Assembly (NCBI GenBank): GCA_002428525.1
Contig: DIWU01000011.1
Coordinates: 25,156-89,155 of the forward strand
DNA from: a bacterium UBP14_UBA6098
Lineage (GTDB): Bacteria; UBP14; UBA6098
Direction: 5' to 3'
DNA length: 64,000 bases
Positions 32,004 to 40,142 of the stretch are shown piece after piece. A model generated the notes under the pieces. The model ran no database searches, was not told the origin of the DNA, and saw nothing but the letters and a program-made list of their open reading frames with translations. Each line of letters starts with the position of its first letter. Position 1 is the first letter of the stretch. The position numbers and the translations under genes were made by a program.

Positions 32004-33452
32004 CTATTTTAAATAGGCGATTTTCACGGGCTCACAGCCGTTTATTCCCAACAAATAAAGACCCGCGGGTGCGCCAAAGGGCGGAGACCATTCCGCAACT
32101 CCCGATTGAGCCGGAACCGCTATCCTATCGACAATCCGACCCGTGACATCATAAACCCGAACCTCTCTGTTCACAGACGAGGCTGGCTCGAAAGTCAGGC
32201 GACATTTGGAATTGAAGGGGTTCGGCGCGGCGACGAGCGATATGGACACAGGCGAAACCGGTTCTACAGATTGCAAGGGGGTGCCGCCTAAATAGGCCTC
32301 GAGGATTTTATCGGCAAGAATATCTTGAAAACTCGACCTCTGCGATTCAGTAGGCGCCGACGACGCCCATTCGTCGAGCTTCAGAGAAACGGAATCGTAA
32401 GCCCAATCGACGATAGCCGTAGTGTAGGTCAAAACTCCGCCGCCCAATGTATCGAGCAGATACCCGGCCTTGAGCCAATAGCTGACCGAGGTGTGCGAAA
32501 AAAGCGAATCGTATTTTGCTTTGCACGCGACAAGCAACGGCGAGGAAGCGCCCCTGCCCTCCGGCGGAGAGGCGTGCGCCGCAGGAAAAACCGGAAACGG
32601 CACAGAGGCAACCGGCGCAGTAAAGATGCACCATAAGAGCGAGTTCTCGGGGTCTTCGCCGATCGCCACGCCCTGCGCGACACCCGCGGCATGGGTGTTG
32701 GCGTTGCAAATAGTCTGGACTGAGGTGAACGGGCCGGTGTTAATCCATCCGGCGGGGAGGCCTGAAAATGTGCCGGTCCAAGGCAGAGGGTAAGGGTCTT
32801 GGCCCGGGTAAAGCAAGTCGCTAAGAACGGTCTTAATTATGAACCGCGCATCGAGGCTGTCTCCGGCGACGGCGTCGGCCATAAGCTGATAAGCCCTGTC
32901 CATGCGGTTCTGGCCAACACGCTCGGAGCTTCCTATATAGGCGAAATTCGCGTGAACCGCAATACCGAGCGAGTCGGCGTCGTAGCGGGCGTAGGAATGC
33001 GGCGCGCATTCGAAGATCGCCGCACCGCCGAAGGCGTCGAATACGGCGTAGTTCGCGGCGGTCGAGCGGCCGGAGGAGTTCGTCGAGATGAGGATCGCCT
33101 CGAAATCATCCACTGTCTGACAGCGCTCGAGGGCGTAATTCATCATCGTGCTGTTGTTGAGGCCGCTCCCCGAGCTTGATAGATTATAGGCCGCCGATTG
33201 AGTAATGCCAAATCCCGCCTCGCTCTGGCCGAACCAAACACCGGTGGAACTCACAGCCGTGTTGCCGGCGTAGGCGTAGTAGCCGCTCGGGGTTTGCACC
33301 TTGAATTCGAGGCTCCAAGAATCGGTGTCGCGAGTTTTAAAGGCGATCGGCCTGCCGTCGCGAGTGGCGGAGCCGGAGGCCACCCCGATAGTGCATTCGG
33401 CGAGGGCGATCTGAGCGAGGAACAAAACTATAGCCATAGATATTTTTCTCAT
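32004..33452 (-). CDS. Secreted N-terminal-nucleophile hydrolase (C45/C69-like) with T9SS sorting domain
   Basis: A 482-residue exported enzyme candidate. The signal peptide ends near ALAE, leaving Cys20 at or next to the mature N-terminus, followed by TIGVASGSATRDGRPIAFK and TRD. A Cys nucleophile, an ATxDG turn and an RxxD-type pair recall the Ntn hydrolases of families C45 and C69, which hydrolyse acyl-amide or dipeptide bonds; the specific family is uncertain. The lipobox is poor (Glu at -1), so lipoprotein processing is unlikely. The last 75 residues are a Por-type sorting domain (APNPFNSKCRLTF, VRVYDVTGRIV, APAGLYLLGI, IAYLK). No ribosome site precedes the ATG; a promoter lies directly next to it. 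Confidence 0.65.
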   Translation of the reverse strand: MRKISMAIVLFLAQIALAECTIGVASGSATRDGRPIAFKTRDTDSWSLEFKVQTPSGYYAYAGNTAVSSTGVWFGQSEAGFGITQSAAYNLSSSGSGLNNSTMMNYALERCQTVDDFEAILISTNSSGRSTAANYAVFDAFGGAAIFECAPHSYARYDADSLGIAVHANFAYIGSSERVGQNRMDRAYQLMADAVAGDSLDARFIIKTVLSDLLYPGQDPYPLPWTGTFSGLPAGWINTGPFTSVQTICNANTHAAGVAQGVAIGEDPENSLLWCIFTAPVASVPFPVFPAAHASPPEGRGASSPLLVACKAKYDSLFSHTSVSYWLKAGYLLDTLGGGVLTYTTAIVDWAYDSVSLKLDEWASSAPTESQRSSFQDILADKILEAYLGGTPLQSVEPVSPVSISLVAAPNPFNSKCRLTFEPASSVNREVRVYDVTGRIVDRIAVPAQSGVAEWSPPFGAPAGLYLLGINGCEPVKIAYLK

Positions 33453-33459
33453 ATCGAAA

Positions 33460-33487
33460 AATATAGCCACAAAGGTCGAATTTGCAA
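33460..33487 (-). promoter_or_regulatory. Promoter implying a leaderless mRNA for the Ntn-hydrolase-like gene
   Basis: On the minus strand TTGCAA and TATATT are separated by 16 bases. The -10 box ends seven bases before the ATG, so transcription would begin at or next to the start codon. This agrees with the absence of a ribosome site. Confidence 0.5.
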
Positions 33488-33630
33488 TACTCTGTTTTAA
33501 ACGGGGCGTTTTGCTTTTCGATCAGGCAGTAAACTATGATTTGGGCTGTAAAAAAAGCTTTTAATAAACGCCGTTTCTGCATATCTTTATATAATTGGTT
33601 TATTTAAAATTCCGAAGCCCGGAGGGAAAA

Positions 33631-34350
33631 TTGAGGTCGGCAATACTGATGATTTCGCTCGTCGCGGCGGTGTCGGTCTTTTCGCAAAGCGCGGACACAA
33701 CACGCGACTGCCCCGAATGCGATCTTCCGCTTAAAGGTTTCACTATCGGTGCGTTCTTTGGCGGTGGAACATTCTCCGCCGACACAGACTCCCCGACAGT
33801 CTCCGAGGAGATGGGCATCGATGAGATGCCGACCCTCGCGATGCGCGCGGGTGGAGGCTTGTATTTTTACCCCGGCGGCAGATACAGGATCGGCCTTCTC
33901 GGCGGATACAACCGCGCCGGAGCCGGCGAGGGGGATAAATATCTCCGCGCGGAGGCCTTTTGGGGCGCCCTCGCTACGGATCTGATTCGAACCACCGGCG
34001 CTTTCAATATTACCGGAGGGATCGGTGCCGGCGGAGGGATCGCGAAGGTGACCGGATGCGAGCTTGGCAGTTCGGCCGAGGGAAGCGAGACCTCGCCTAT
34101 GTTCGCGCTTCTCCCCCGTTTTGGCTTCGAGCTTGCCCTCGGAGAAACCGGAGCGCTTTCGCTGGAGTTCTCATATCTATGGTTCTTCGGCGAGGATCAA
34201 ACCGTTCAATGGGATGCGGCCTCGATAGGCGAGGCCGGCGCTAAGAGGCAGTTTTTATTCTCGCCTATAGATATCGGCGGCCCCTCGCTAACTCTTGGGT
34301 TGCAGTTGGGTAGGATTCAAAGGTTGAGAAGTGCTTCGAGTAGTTACTAA
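33631..34350 (+). CDS. Predicted outer-membrane beta-barrel protein
   Basis: A 239-residue exported protein of unknown function. It begins at TTG, four bases after GGAGGG; the frame stays open upstream but without a ribosome site. The signal peptide (AILMISLVAAVSVFSQS) precedes a pair of cysteines (C-P-E-C) and Gly-rich amphipathic strands (FTIGAFFGGGTFS, RIGLLGGYNRAG, GALSLEFSYLWFFG). The end, ITLGLQLG-type strands followed by a short basic tail, fits a small barrel. Its last 20 bases overlap the GTG start of the lipoprotein gene, so the two are probably translated together. Confidence 0.6.
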   Translation: MRSAILMISLVAAVSVFSQSADTTRDCPECDLPLKGFTIGAFFGGGTFSADTDSPTVSEEMGIDEMPTLAMRAGGGLYFYPGGRYRIGLLGGYNRAGAGEGDKYLRAEAFWGALATDLIRTTGAFNITGGIGAGGGIAKVTGCELGSSAEGSETSPMFALLPRFGFELALGETGALSLEFSYLWFFGEDQTVQWDAASIGEAGAKRQFLFSPIDIGGPSLTLGLQLGRIQRLRSASSSY

Positions 34351-35056
34351 GGTTTTCATTTTTATAGCTATATTTGTTATAATCTGCTGTTCCTGCTCGG
34401 GGCCGAATATCGTCGAACCGGACAATAACCCGAGCGACATCGATGAAGTGAGCTTCATCGCTACCGATCCCGACGGCAATCTCAAACGAGTGACTATCAA
34501 CGACAGCCTCAATTCGCCCGCGGAAACCTTGGTTGTTTATCGCGAAAGCGGGATATCCTTCGAGTGGGAACTCGAGGCCGTCTTCGTGAAATCGCCATGG
34601 CAGGCGGTAAGTTTCAAGCTCGACTCACCGGAAAAGACCGCAGACCTCGAGTGGGACGGTAGTCGAATCTCGGGTTCTTGCTGGTTTCAAGGTTCGGAGA
34701 CTAAAACTATAGACCAAAACATTTCGAGCGCTTCGATTCACGCTTGGTTCGTTTGGGCCGGGTTTTTCGGTCTTCCATGGGGCGATGAGGACTGGGCGAT
34801 CGATTTCGATATGATCACTTCCGACCTCGATGTTTACGGCTATCGCGGTTCCTATGACGGCGAGGCCTCGGTTTCCTCGGGAAGCACCGGTGAATCTATC
34901 GAGGCTTATCGTTTAAATATCGACGGCAGAGGCCTTATCGGGGTTTTTTCACCGGATATAATGCTCTATATTTGCAAGGCCGCGCCTAATATACCGGTGT
35001 ATTGCACAGTCGAGGGCGAGGGCGCGGTTTTCAGGTTTTACGCCGATTCGCTTTAG
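34331..35056 (+). CDS. Predicted lipoprotein of unknown function
   Basis: A 241-residue protein starting at GTG inside the preceding barrel gene, with AGGTTGAGAA as ribosome site. The N-terminal hydrophobic helix (KVFIFIAIFVII) ends in a cysteine cluster CCSC followed by SGPNIVEPD, a plausible though atypical lipobox. The rest looks beta-rich with many Trp, Asp and Gly (SFEWELEAVFV, WDGSRISGSCWF). No family is recognised. It converges with the small CxxC protein; the two stop codons overlap by four bases, so no terminator separates them. Confidence 0.55.
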   Translation: MLRVVTKVFIFIAIFVIICCSCSGPNIVEPDNNPSDIDEVSFIATDPDGNLKRVTINDSLNSPAETLVVYRESGISFEWELEAVFVKSPWQAVSFKLDSPEKTADLEWDGSRISGSCWFQGSETKTIDQNISSASIHAWFVWAGFFGLPWGDEDWAIDFDMITSDLDVYGYRGSYDGEASVSSGSTGESIEAYRLNIDGRGLIGVFSPDIMLYICKAAPNIPVYCTVEGEGAVFRFYADSL

Positions 35057-35271
35057 CTTTGACTCCTTTTGTTAAAGCCTTCGAGGTATTCGTTCAACTC
35101 CGCAATCATAAGGGCTGGGTCTTTGCCCTTGGAAAGAATCAACTCCTCGATTGTCCCCCAAACCGGCTCGCCGCATTGCGTGCAATGGATATGGTGCTCG
35201 AGAAGCCATTCGTGCGATTCGGGGAACTCGCGAAGCAGGGTTTCGACATACATGTTCGGTTCAACTAACAT
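35053..35271 (-). CDS. DUF1858-like redox-disulfide small protein
   Basis: A 72-residue cytoplasmic protein. The pattern YVETLLREFPESHEWLLEH, then C30-x2-C33, then GTIEELILSKGKDP and a final LNEYLEGF fits the DUF1858 or hybrid-cluster-protein-associated redox domain, in which the CxxC is thought to act in electron or disulfide transfer. The role is not established. It is divergent from the AhpD-like gene with only 30 bases between the starts, suggesting shared control and perhaps a shared redox task. Confidence 0.7.
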   Translation of the reverse strand: MLVEPNMYVETLLREFPESHEWLLEHHIHCTQCGEPVWGTIEELILSKGKDPALMIAELNEYLEGFNKRSQS

Positions 35272-35301
35272 ATTGATTTTCTTATAGTTGGAGGTTATCC
35301 T

Positions 35302-35652
35302 ATGACAATCGACATCGAAAAGGCCAGAGCCTATCGCGAGGCGATGAACGAGCGAATCTTCGCCGAGGGGAACACCTCGATCAACCGCTTCTTTCGATTG
35401 GACAGCGGCGCTTACGCGGCCGGCGCGCTCGACGCGAAAACCAAAGAGCTTATGGGTCTTGTCGCGAGCGCGGTTCTTCGTTGCGACGACTGTATTTTCT
35501 ACCATATAGACCGCTCGATCGCCGAGGGCGCCTCGCGTGAGGAGCTGATCGAGGCCCTGAATATCTCCCTGATCGTCGGCGGAAGCATCGTGATTCCGCA
35601 CCTTCGCCGCGCGTTCGAGGCTATCGATGCGCTCCTCGCGGAGCGCGGTTGA
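35302..35652 (+). CDS. Carboxymuconolactone decarboxylase / AhpD-like protein
   Basis: A 116-residue all-helical protein of the CMD family. It has the AhpD-type active-site arrangement C61-x2-C64-x3-H68 within LRCDDCIFYHIDRSIAEGAS, and ALDAKTKELMGLVASAV before it, so it is likely a thiol peroxidase or disulfide reductase rather than a true decarboxylase. The ATG follows GGAGGTTATCCT. It is divergent from the small CxxC protein gene and its stop abuts the stop of the DUF3467-type gene. Partner reductases are not visible nearby. Confidence 0.88.
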   Translation: MTIDIEKARAYREAMNERIFAEGNTSINRFFRLDSGAYAAGALDAKTKELMGLVASAVLRCDDCIFYHIDRSIAEGASREELIEALNISLIVGGSIVIPHLRRAFEAIDALLAERG

Positions 35653-35964
35653 TTACATCTCGCTTCCGAAGCCTATTGCGCCCTTGCCGTCCAGCTGTTT
35701 GTCCGGGGTTTTAATCTCGCCGAACTGCTTTTCGAATTTGCCGATATTCTCTTCGAGCGCCTTGAGGAGCATCTTTGCGTTCATCGGGGTCATGATGACC
35801 CGGCTCTGGACTTTGGCCTTGGGTGCGCCGGGAACCATGCGGGCGAAATCGATGACAAACTCGCTAGGCGAGTGCGTGAGCATAGCGAAGTTTGCATAGA
35901 TCCCCTCGGCGACATCGGGCGGAAGCTCGATCTGAAGCTGGCGGGTCATTCCATCGCGTTCCAT
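35653..35964 (-). CDS. DUF3467 family protein
   Basis: A 103-residue protein matching the DUF3467 pattern: QIELPPDVAEGIYANFAM, then HSPSEFVIDFARM-PG-PKAKVQSRVIMTP, and AKMLLKALEENIGKFEKQFG. Function is unknown; members are small cytoplasmic proteins widespread in uncultured and FCB-type bacteria. The ATG was chosen because AAAGGA sits six bases before it; other ATG codons lie up to seven codons upstream. Its stop is directly adjacent to that of the AhpD-like gene. Confidence 0.88.
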   Translation of the reverse strand: MERDGMTRQLQIELPPDVAEGIYANFAMLTHSPSEFVIDFARMVPGAPKAKVQSRVIMTPMNAKMLLKALEENIGKFEKQFGEIKTPDKQLDGKGAIGFGSEM

Positions 35965-36119
35965 AGTCATCCTTTCGTTTTTCACAAAATATACTCCATC
36001 GAAGAGGCCTTTGCAACGGAAAAGGAAACACCGAGTTTGGACATTCCGGCCTTTTGAATTACCTTTTCACTCCTCTCTTAGCTTTCCTCTGCGGCTTTTC
36101 ACCTTTTAAAAATAACGCC

Positions 36120-36148
36120 TTGCAATTTGCCGGTTTTAGAATTAGAAT
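36120..36148 (+). promoter_or_regulatory. Predicted promoter of gatE-gatD
   Basis: TTGCAA and TAGAAT are separated by 17 bases on the plus strand, giving a leader of about 55-60 bases before the TTG start of gatE. The rest of the 247-base gap holds no gene I can support. Confidence 0.45.
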
Positions 36149-36211
36149 TGTGATTCTTTTATCGCCGATTATGCGGCATGAAAATAACAACATCTTACAA
36201 GCGGTAAAATC

Positions 36212-38203
36212 TTGGAAAACGAAAATAATATCGATTATCGCGAGGTCGGGCTTATTGTCGGGCTCGAGGTTCACCAGCAACTTCTAACAGAACGCAAGAT
36301 GTTCTGCCGATGCCCGGCCGGCCTTTACACTAAAGAGCACGACGGTATCGTGCTTCGTCATATGCGACCTACACTCTCCGAATTGGGCGTCTTCGACGGC
36401 GCGGCGCTGATGGAGTTTAAGACCAAAAAGCAGATCATCTATCTGCTTCACAATACGAATACTTGCACCTACGAAATGGACGACACACCCCCGTTTCTGA
36501 TGAACGACCAAGCCCTCGATATCTCGATAGAGCAATGCCTTATGCTAAATATGGACATCGTTGACGAGGTTCATGTCGCGCGGAAGCAGTATCTCGACGG
36601 CTCGATCCCAACCGGATTTCAAAGGACGGCGATCGTCGGCGTGAACGGGAGCATCCCCTTCAAGGGCAGAGAGCTTGGCATCATTCAGGTGAGTATCGAG
36701 GAGGATTCCTGTAGAGAGGTCTCGGACAAGGGGCACCTCATCGTCTGGCGAACCGACCGCCTCGGGATGCCGCTCGTCGAGATAGTGACGCAACCACAAC
36801 TTTACACACCCCAAGAGGTCGAGGAGGCGATTCTCCTCATCGGCCGAATCTGCCGCAGTTCAAACCATGTCCGTTACGGCATCGGCGCGAGCCGGCAGGA
36901 TGTCAATGTCTCGGTTCGCGGCGGAAGACGCGTCGAGATCAAGGGCGTGCCGCGCGCGGAGATAGCCGCAAGGCTCGTCCACGGCGAGGCGATTCGGCAG
37001 GTCAATCTGCTCAAGCTTATGGAAGAGCTTCACGACCGCGGCCTAAAAACACCGGAGGATGTCCGCGCGAGGATAACTCATTTCGATGTCACGGCTGAAT
37101 TTAAAAACTCGCGGCTCTCATTTTTAACCGAAAAGGGCTGGAATAGGTTTGTGAAGACTGAGAATCGAAGGCCGGAATTCGAGCTCGGTAAGGGCGCGTT
37201 CTCTGTTCGAGCTATCAAACTCGGGGGGCTCGCCGGAACACTCAATTGGAAAACACAGCCCGGCAAAACCTTCGCCGACGAGCTTCGCGGAAGGATTCGG
37301 GTTGTTTGCGGCCTCGATCAGTCCCCGATAATCCTCCACAACGAGGATTTAAACGGCTACGAAACCGCCCGGCCGCGCTTCAAAGCCATCATGGAAAAAC
37401 AACTCGCCTGCACAGAAAAAGATTCGCTGGTTATAGTCTGGGGCCCCGAGGACGACACAATCTCGGCCTGCGAGGAGATATACCTCCGTTATATCGATGC
37501 CATCGACGGCATCCCCAATGAGACGAGGCAGGCCTTCGAGGACGGCCATACGGATTTCGAGCGCATCCTCCCCGGCCCGGACAGGATGTATCCCGACACC
37601 GACAGCCCGCCGATTCGGATCACCCGCGACCGCGTCGAACGGATCAAATCCGCCCTTCAGCCAAGACCGTGGACGCGCGAAAAGCGCTATTCCGAGGCGG
37701 GGATTCAGCTCGACACAATCTACTATTTGATAAGAAGAAGCTGGGCGGATATAGTTGATACCGTAGTCGAACAAGCCGGCGCCGACCTCAAGCAGGCGGG
37801 CGTTTTCTTCGGAGAAAAGCTTAAGGGACTTTCCAGAAAGGGCGTCAAGGTCTCCTCGATCACAAAGGACAGATGGTTAGACCTCTTCCTTCAGTTCGCA
37901 AAGAAGCCGGAACTCGCGGAGAACTGGGACAGTTTGGTCCGCTCGATGGTCGATTCGCCAGATGCACCGATTTCGAAAGTTGTCAATGAAATAATGAACT
38001 CGATCGACGCATCAAACTGGAAGGGCTTCGCGCGAAAAGCCCTCGCTGAAACGGAGATTTTAGCGACGAAGAAAGACAGCGAAGTCCATCTCAAACTCGC
38101 GATGGCTAAGATGATGAGCATCTATCGCGGCCTCGTCTTCGGGCGGGAGATTGAAAGCTATATTCGCGAAAAAATCGCCGGCGGAAACTCGAGCGAGAAC
38201 TAA
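36212..38203 (+). CDS. gatE: Glutamyl-tRNA(Gln) amidotransferase subunit E (archaeal type)
   Basis: Kinase and tRNA-binding subunit of the GatDE complex, which turns Glu-tRNA(Gln) into Gln-tRNA(Gln). The 663-residue protein begins REVGLIVGLEVHQQLLT and shares the GatB-type cradle (FCRCP zinc knuckle, GIIQVSIEEDSCREV, HLIVWRTDRLGMPLVEIVTQP). It differs from GatB by the AspRS-like GAD insertion (about 290-480), which marks GatE, and ends in the helical YqeY-type tail. The start is TTG; no strong ribosome site is seen. gatD begins 12 bases later. GatDE is regarded as an archaeal signature, so its presence next to bacterial genes is notable. Confidence 0.95.
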   Translation: MENENNIDYREVGLIVGLEVHQQLLTERKMFCRCPAGLYTKEHDGIVLRHMRPTLSELGVFDGAALMEFKTKKQIIYLLHNTNTCTYEMDDTPPFLMNDQALDISIEQCLMLNMDIVDEVHVARKQYLDGSIPTGFQRTAIVGVNGSIPFKGRELGIIQVSIEEDSCREVSDKGHLIVWRTDRLGMPLVEIVTQPQLYTPQEVEEAILLIGRICRSSNHVRYGIGASRQDVNVSVRGGRRVEIKGVPRAEIAARLVHGEAIRQVNLLKLMEELHDRGLKTPEDVRARITHFDVTAEFKNSRLSFLTEKGWNRFVKTENRRPEFELGKGAFSVRAIKLGGLAGTLNWKTQPGKTFADELRGRIRVVCGLDQSPIILHNEDLNGYETARPRFKAIMEKQLACTEKDSLVIVWGPEDDTISACEEIYLRYIDAIDGIPNETRQAFEDGHTDFERILPGPDRMYPDTDSPPIRITRDRVERIKSALQPRPWTREKRYSEAGIQLDTIYYLIRRSWADIVDTVVEQAGADLKQAGVFFGEKLKGLSRKGVKVSSITKDRWLDLFLQFAKKPELAENWDSLVRSMVDSPDAPISKVVNEIMNSIDASNWKGFARKALAETEILATKKDSEVHLKLAMAKMMSIYRGLVFGREIESYIREKIAGGNSSEN

Positions 38204-38215
38204 GGAGCCGTTATC

Positions 38216-39625
38216 GTGAGCGAAAATAAAAAGACCGAAATAAAGGACAAACTCAAAGGTTATAAGGGTCTTGCGCGAGAGCGCCTCGCGGCTTGGGGGG
38301 TCGGAGTTTGGAGCGATGTCCGCATCGTCAACGACGCAGGCAGTGTTTTCGAGGGAGTGATCCTACCCCGAAGCGAGACCTATGACGATCTTCATATCGT
38401 GGTCAAACAGAAAACCGGCTACAATGTCGGGATTCATGTCGATCGCGTGGTCGAAATCGTGGAACTCGGCTATAAAGAAGCGTTCTATCATATGCCCGAA
38501 AAGGATTTCCCCGTGAATCCCGCGCTCCCGAATGTCACTCTACTCGGCACGGGCGGAACAATCGCCTCGAGGCTCGATTATCGCACCGGCGCGGTGATTC
38601 CGGCATTCTCGCCGGGTGAGCTTTATTCCGCGGTCCCTGAGCTTGCGGATATCTGCAACCTCAAGACTCGCATGATCTTCGGAGTCTTTTCGGAGAACAT
38701 GGCGATGGAGCAATACATCACGCTCTCGAAGGCCATTGTCGAGGAGATCGAGGCCGGCGCAGACGGGATCGTCATCGGCCATGGCACCGACACAATGGGG
38801 CACACCGCCGCAATTCTAAGCTTTATGGTGCAAAACAGCCCCGTGCCGATTGTTATCGTCGGCTCGCAGAGGAGTTCAGACCGACCGAGCTCGGACGCGG
38901 CATTGAATCTCATCCACTCAGTCCGAACTGCGGCCTACGGCGAGATCGCCGAGGTCCAAATCTGTATGTTCGGGCCGACCTCAGACCGTTTCGGCCTTCT
39001 GCACAGAGGCACTCGTTGCAGAAAGATGCACAGTTCCTACCGCAATACCTTCCGCACGCTCGGCGATATCCCGCTCGCGATGGTCAGCAGGGATAGCTTC
39101 GAGTATATCAACAAGGACTTCCTGCCGCGCGACAAAACCCGAAAGGTCAAGCTTTGCGCCGCCTATGACGACCACACAACGATACTATATTACTATCCCG
39201 GCATGAAACCCGACCTCGTGGACGCCTTGGTCGAGAAGGGTTATCGCGGAATCGTCATCGCCGGCACCGGCCTCGGCCATGTCAACCGCGCGCTTTTCCC
39301 CGCTCTCGAGCGTGCAGTGAAGGCCGGCGTCCATATCGTCATGACCGTGCAAACCCTCTGGGGCTACACACAGATGTTCGTTTACGACACCGGCCGCGAC
39401 CTCTTGAATCTCGGCATTGTCCAGCTGGACAACATGCTCCCCGAGACCGCCCTTATGAAACTCTCTTGGGTGCTCGGTCAGACCGACGATCACGAGGAGG
39501 TTATGCGGATGATGCGCGAGCCGATCAATCATGAAATCACCGAGCGCGAACCGCATAATGGTTATATTATTTTACAGGGCGGCCTCCCCGATACCGAGGA
39601 ATATATTAAGAAGTATTGGAAATAA
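38216..39625 (+). CDS. gatD: Glutamyl-tRNA(Gln) amidotransferase subunit D (archaeal type)
   Basis: Glutaminase subunit of GatDE, supplying ammonia for amidation of Glu-tRNA(Gln). The 469-residue protein has an N-terminal Tudor-like domain (about 1-95) and an L-asparaginase-like domain. Catalytic motifs are present: GTGGTIAS at 111-118, GHGTDTMGHTA with T191-D192, and the VGSQRSSDRPSSDA segment. Cytoplasmic asparaginases lack the Tudor-like extension, and gatE adjacency makes the assignment firm. The GTG start follows AAGGAG. A strong terminator lies 120 bases past the stop. Confidence 0.95.
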   Translation: MSENKKTEIKDKLKGYKGLARERLAAWGVGVWSDVRIVNDAGSVFEGVILPRSETYDDLHIVVKQKTGYNVGIHVDRVVEIVELGYKEAFYHMPEKDFPVNPALPNVTLLGTGGTIASRLDYRTGAVIPAFSPGELYSAVPELADICNLKTRMIFGVFSENMAMEQYITLSKAIVEEIEAGADGIVIGHGTDTMGHTAAILSFMVQNSPVPIVIVGSQRSSDRPSSDAALNLIHSVRTAAYGEIAEVQICMFGPTSDRFGLLHRGTRCRKMHSSYRNTFRTLGDIPLAMVSRDSFEYINKDFLPRDKTRKVKLCAAYDDHTTILYYYPGMKPDLVDALVEKGYRGIVIAGTGLGHVNRALFPALERAVKAGVHIVMTVQTLWGYTQMFVYDTGRDLLNLGIVQLDNMLPETALMKLSWVLGQTDDHEEVMRMMREPINHEITEREPHNGYIILQGGLPDTEEYIKKYWK

Positions 39626-39745
39626 AGCGTTTCCCGCGCTATTCGTGATATTTATTATTTTTTCAAATAATAAAATAATCGCTTGTTTTTCTTTGATAAA
39701 AATATTAAATTTAAAATGGGTGGGGAGCTAAATGGGAAGTGAAGG

Positions 39746-39780
39746 AAGAATCTCCTATTAATTTAGGAGATTCTTTTTTT
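39746..39780 (+). terminator. Rho-independent terminator after gatD
   Basis: Perfect 12-bp stem AAGAATCTCCTA/TAGGAGATTCTT with a six-base loop, followed by a T-run. Confidence 0.9.
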
Positions 39781-39868
39781 ACTCCGTCCTCAAGGTTTCA
39801 TCCAAAGCCTTGCACGCGCAGGATAGAAGCGCCGCAGACGAATTCCCTAAAAAAACAGAAAAATTAGC

Positions 39869-39896
39869 TTGAATTATCATCCCGATTGTTTATTTT
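39869..39896 (+). promoter_or_regulatory. Possible promoter of tRNA-Thr
   Basis: TTGAAT and TATTTT separated by 16 bases, about 58 bases before the tRNA. Weak boxes; a by-eye prediction. Confidence 0.3.
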
Positions 39897-39954
39897 TTAG
39901 GCCGTTCGCACGGCTTCACCGCCGGCGCAAGCTCTTTTATGTTTTACCCAACAA

Positions 39955-40027
39955 GCCAGCATAGCTCAGATGGTAGAGCAGCTCACTCGTAATGAGCAGG
40001 TCAACGGTTCGATTCCGTTTGCTGGCT
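39955..40027 (+). tRNA. tRNA-Thr (anticodon CGU)
   Basis: Folds as a full cloverleaf of 73 bases. The acceptor GCCAGCA pairs with TGCTGGC. The anticodon stem is GCTCA/TGAGC with loop CTCGTAA, giving anticodon CGT, which reads ACG (threonine). The T-loop is TTCGATTC. CCA is not encoded; the discriminator is T followed by a T-run that may also terminate. Confidence 0.96.
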
Positions 40028-40061
40028 TTTTATATTGCTCAATTTTTAGGAAAAATCGCTA

Positions 40062-40089
40062 TTGACCGCTCGGTCATAATCGTTATATT
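40062..40089 (+). promoter_or_regulatory. Promoter of the oligoendopeptidase gene
   Basis: TTGACC and TATATT separated by 16 bases, with a leader of about 47 bases to the ATG. The -35 box overlaps a perfect palindrome. Confidence 0.6.
40063..40076. promoter_or_regulatory. Palindromic operator candidate TGACCG-CT-CGGTCA
   Basis: A perfect 14-base inverted repeat covering most of the -35 box and the start of the spacer. GACCG/CGGTC half-sites are common for TetR-type repressors. A dimeric repressor bound here would block RNA polymerase. No regulator gene is adjacent. Confidence 0.45.
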
Positions 40090-40142
40090 GTCGGAAAATA
40101 TACATAGTATTCGGGCTTTATGACATTGCATGAAAGGACGAA

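Larger units (their letters stand above)
39626..39954 (+). other. Intergenic region gatD to tRNA-Thr
   Basis: AT-rich spacer with no supportable gene. It contains the 12-bp-stem terminator, a possible tRNA promoter, and a GC-rich patch (near 39901-39930) with short inverted pieces and no clear role. Confidence 0.6.
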
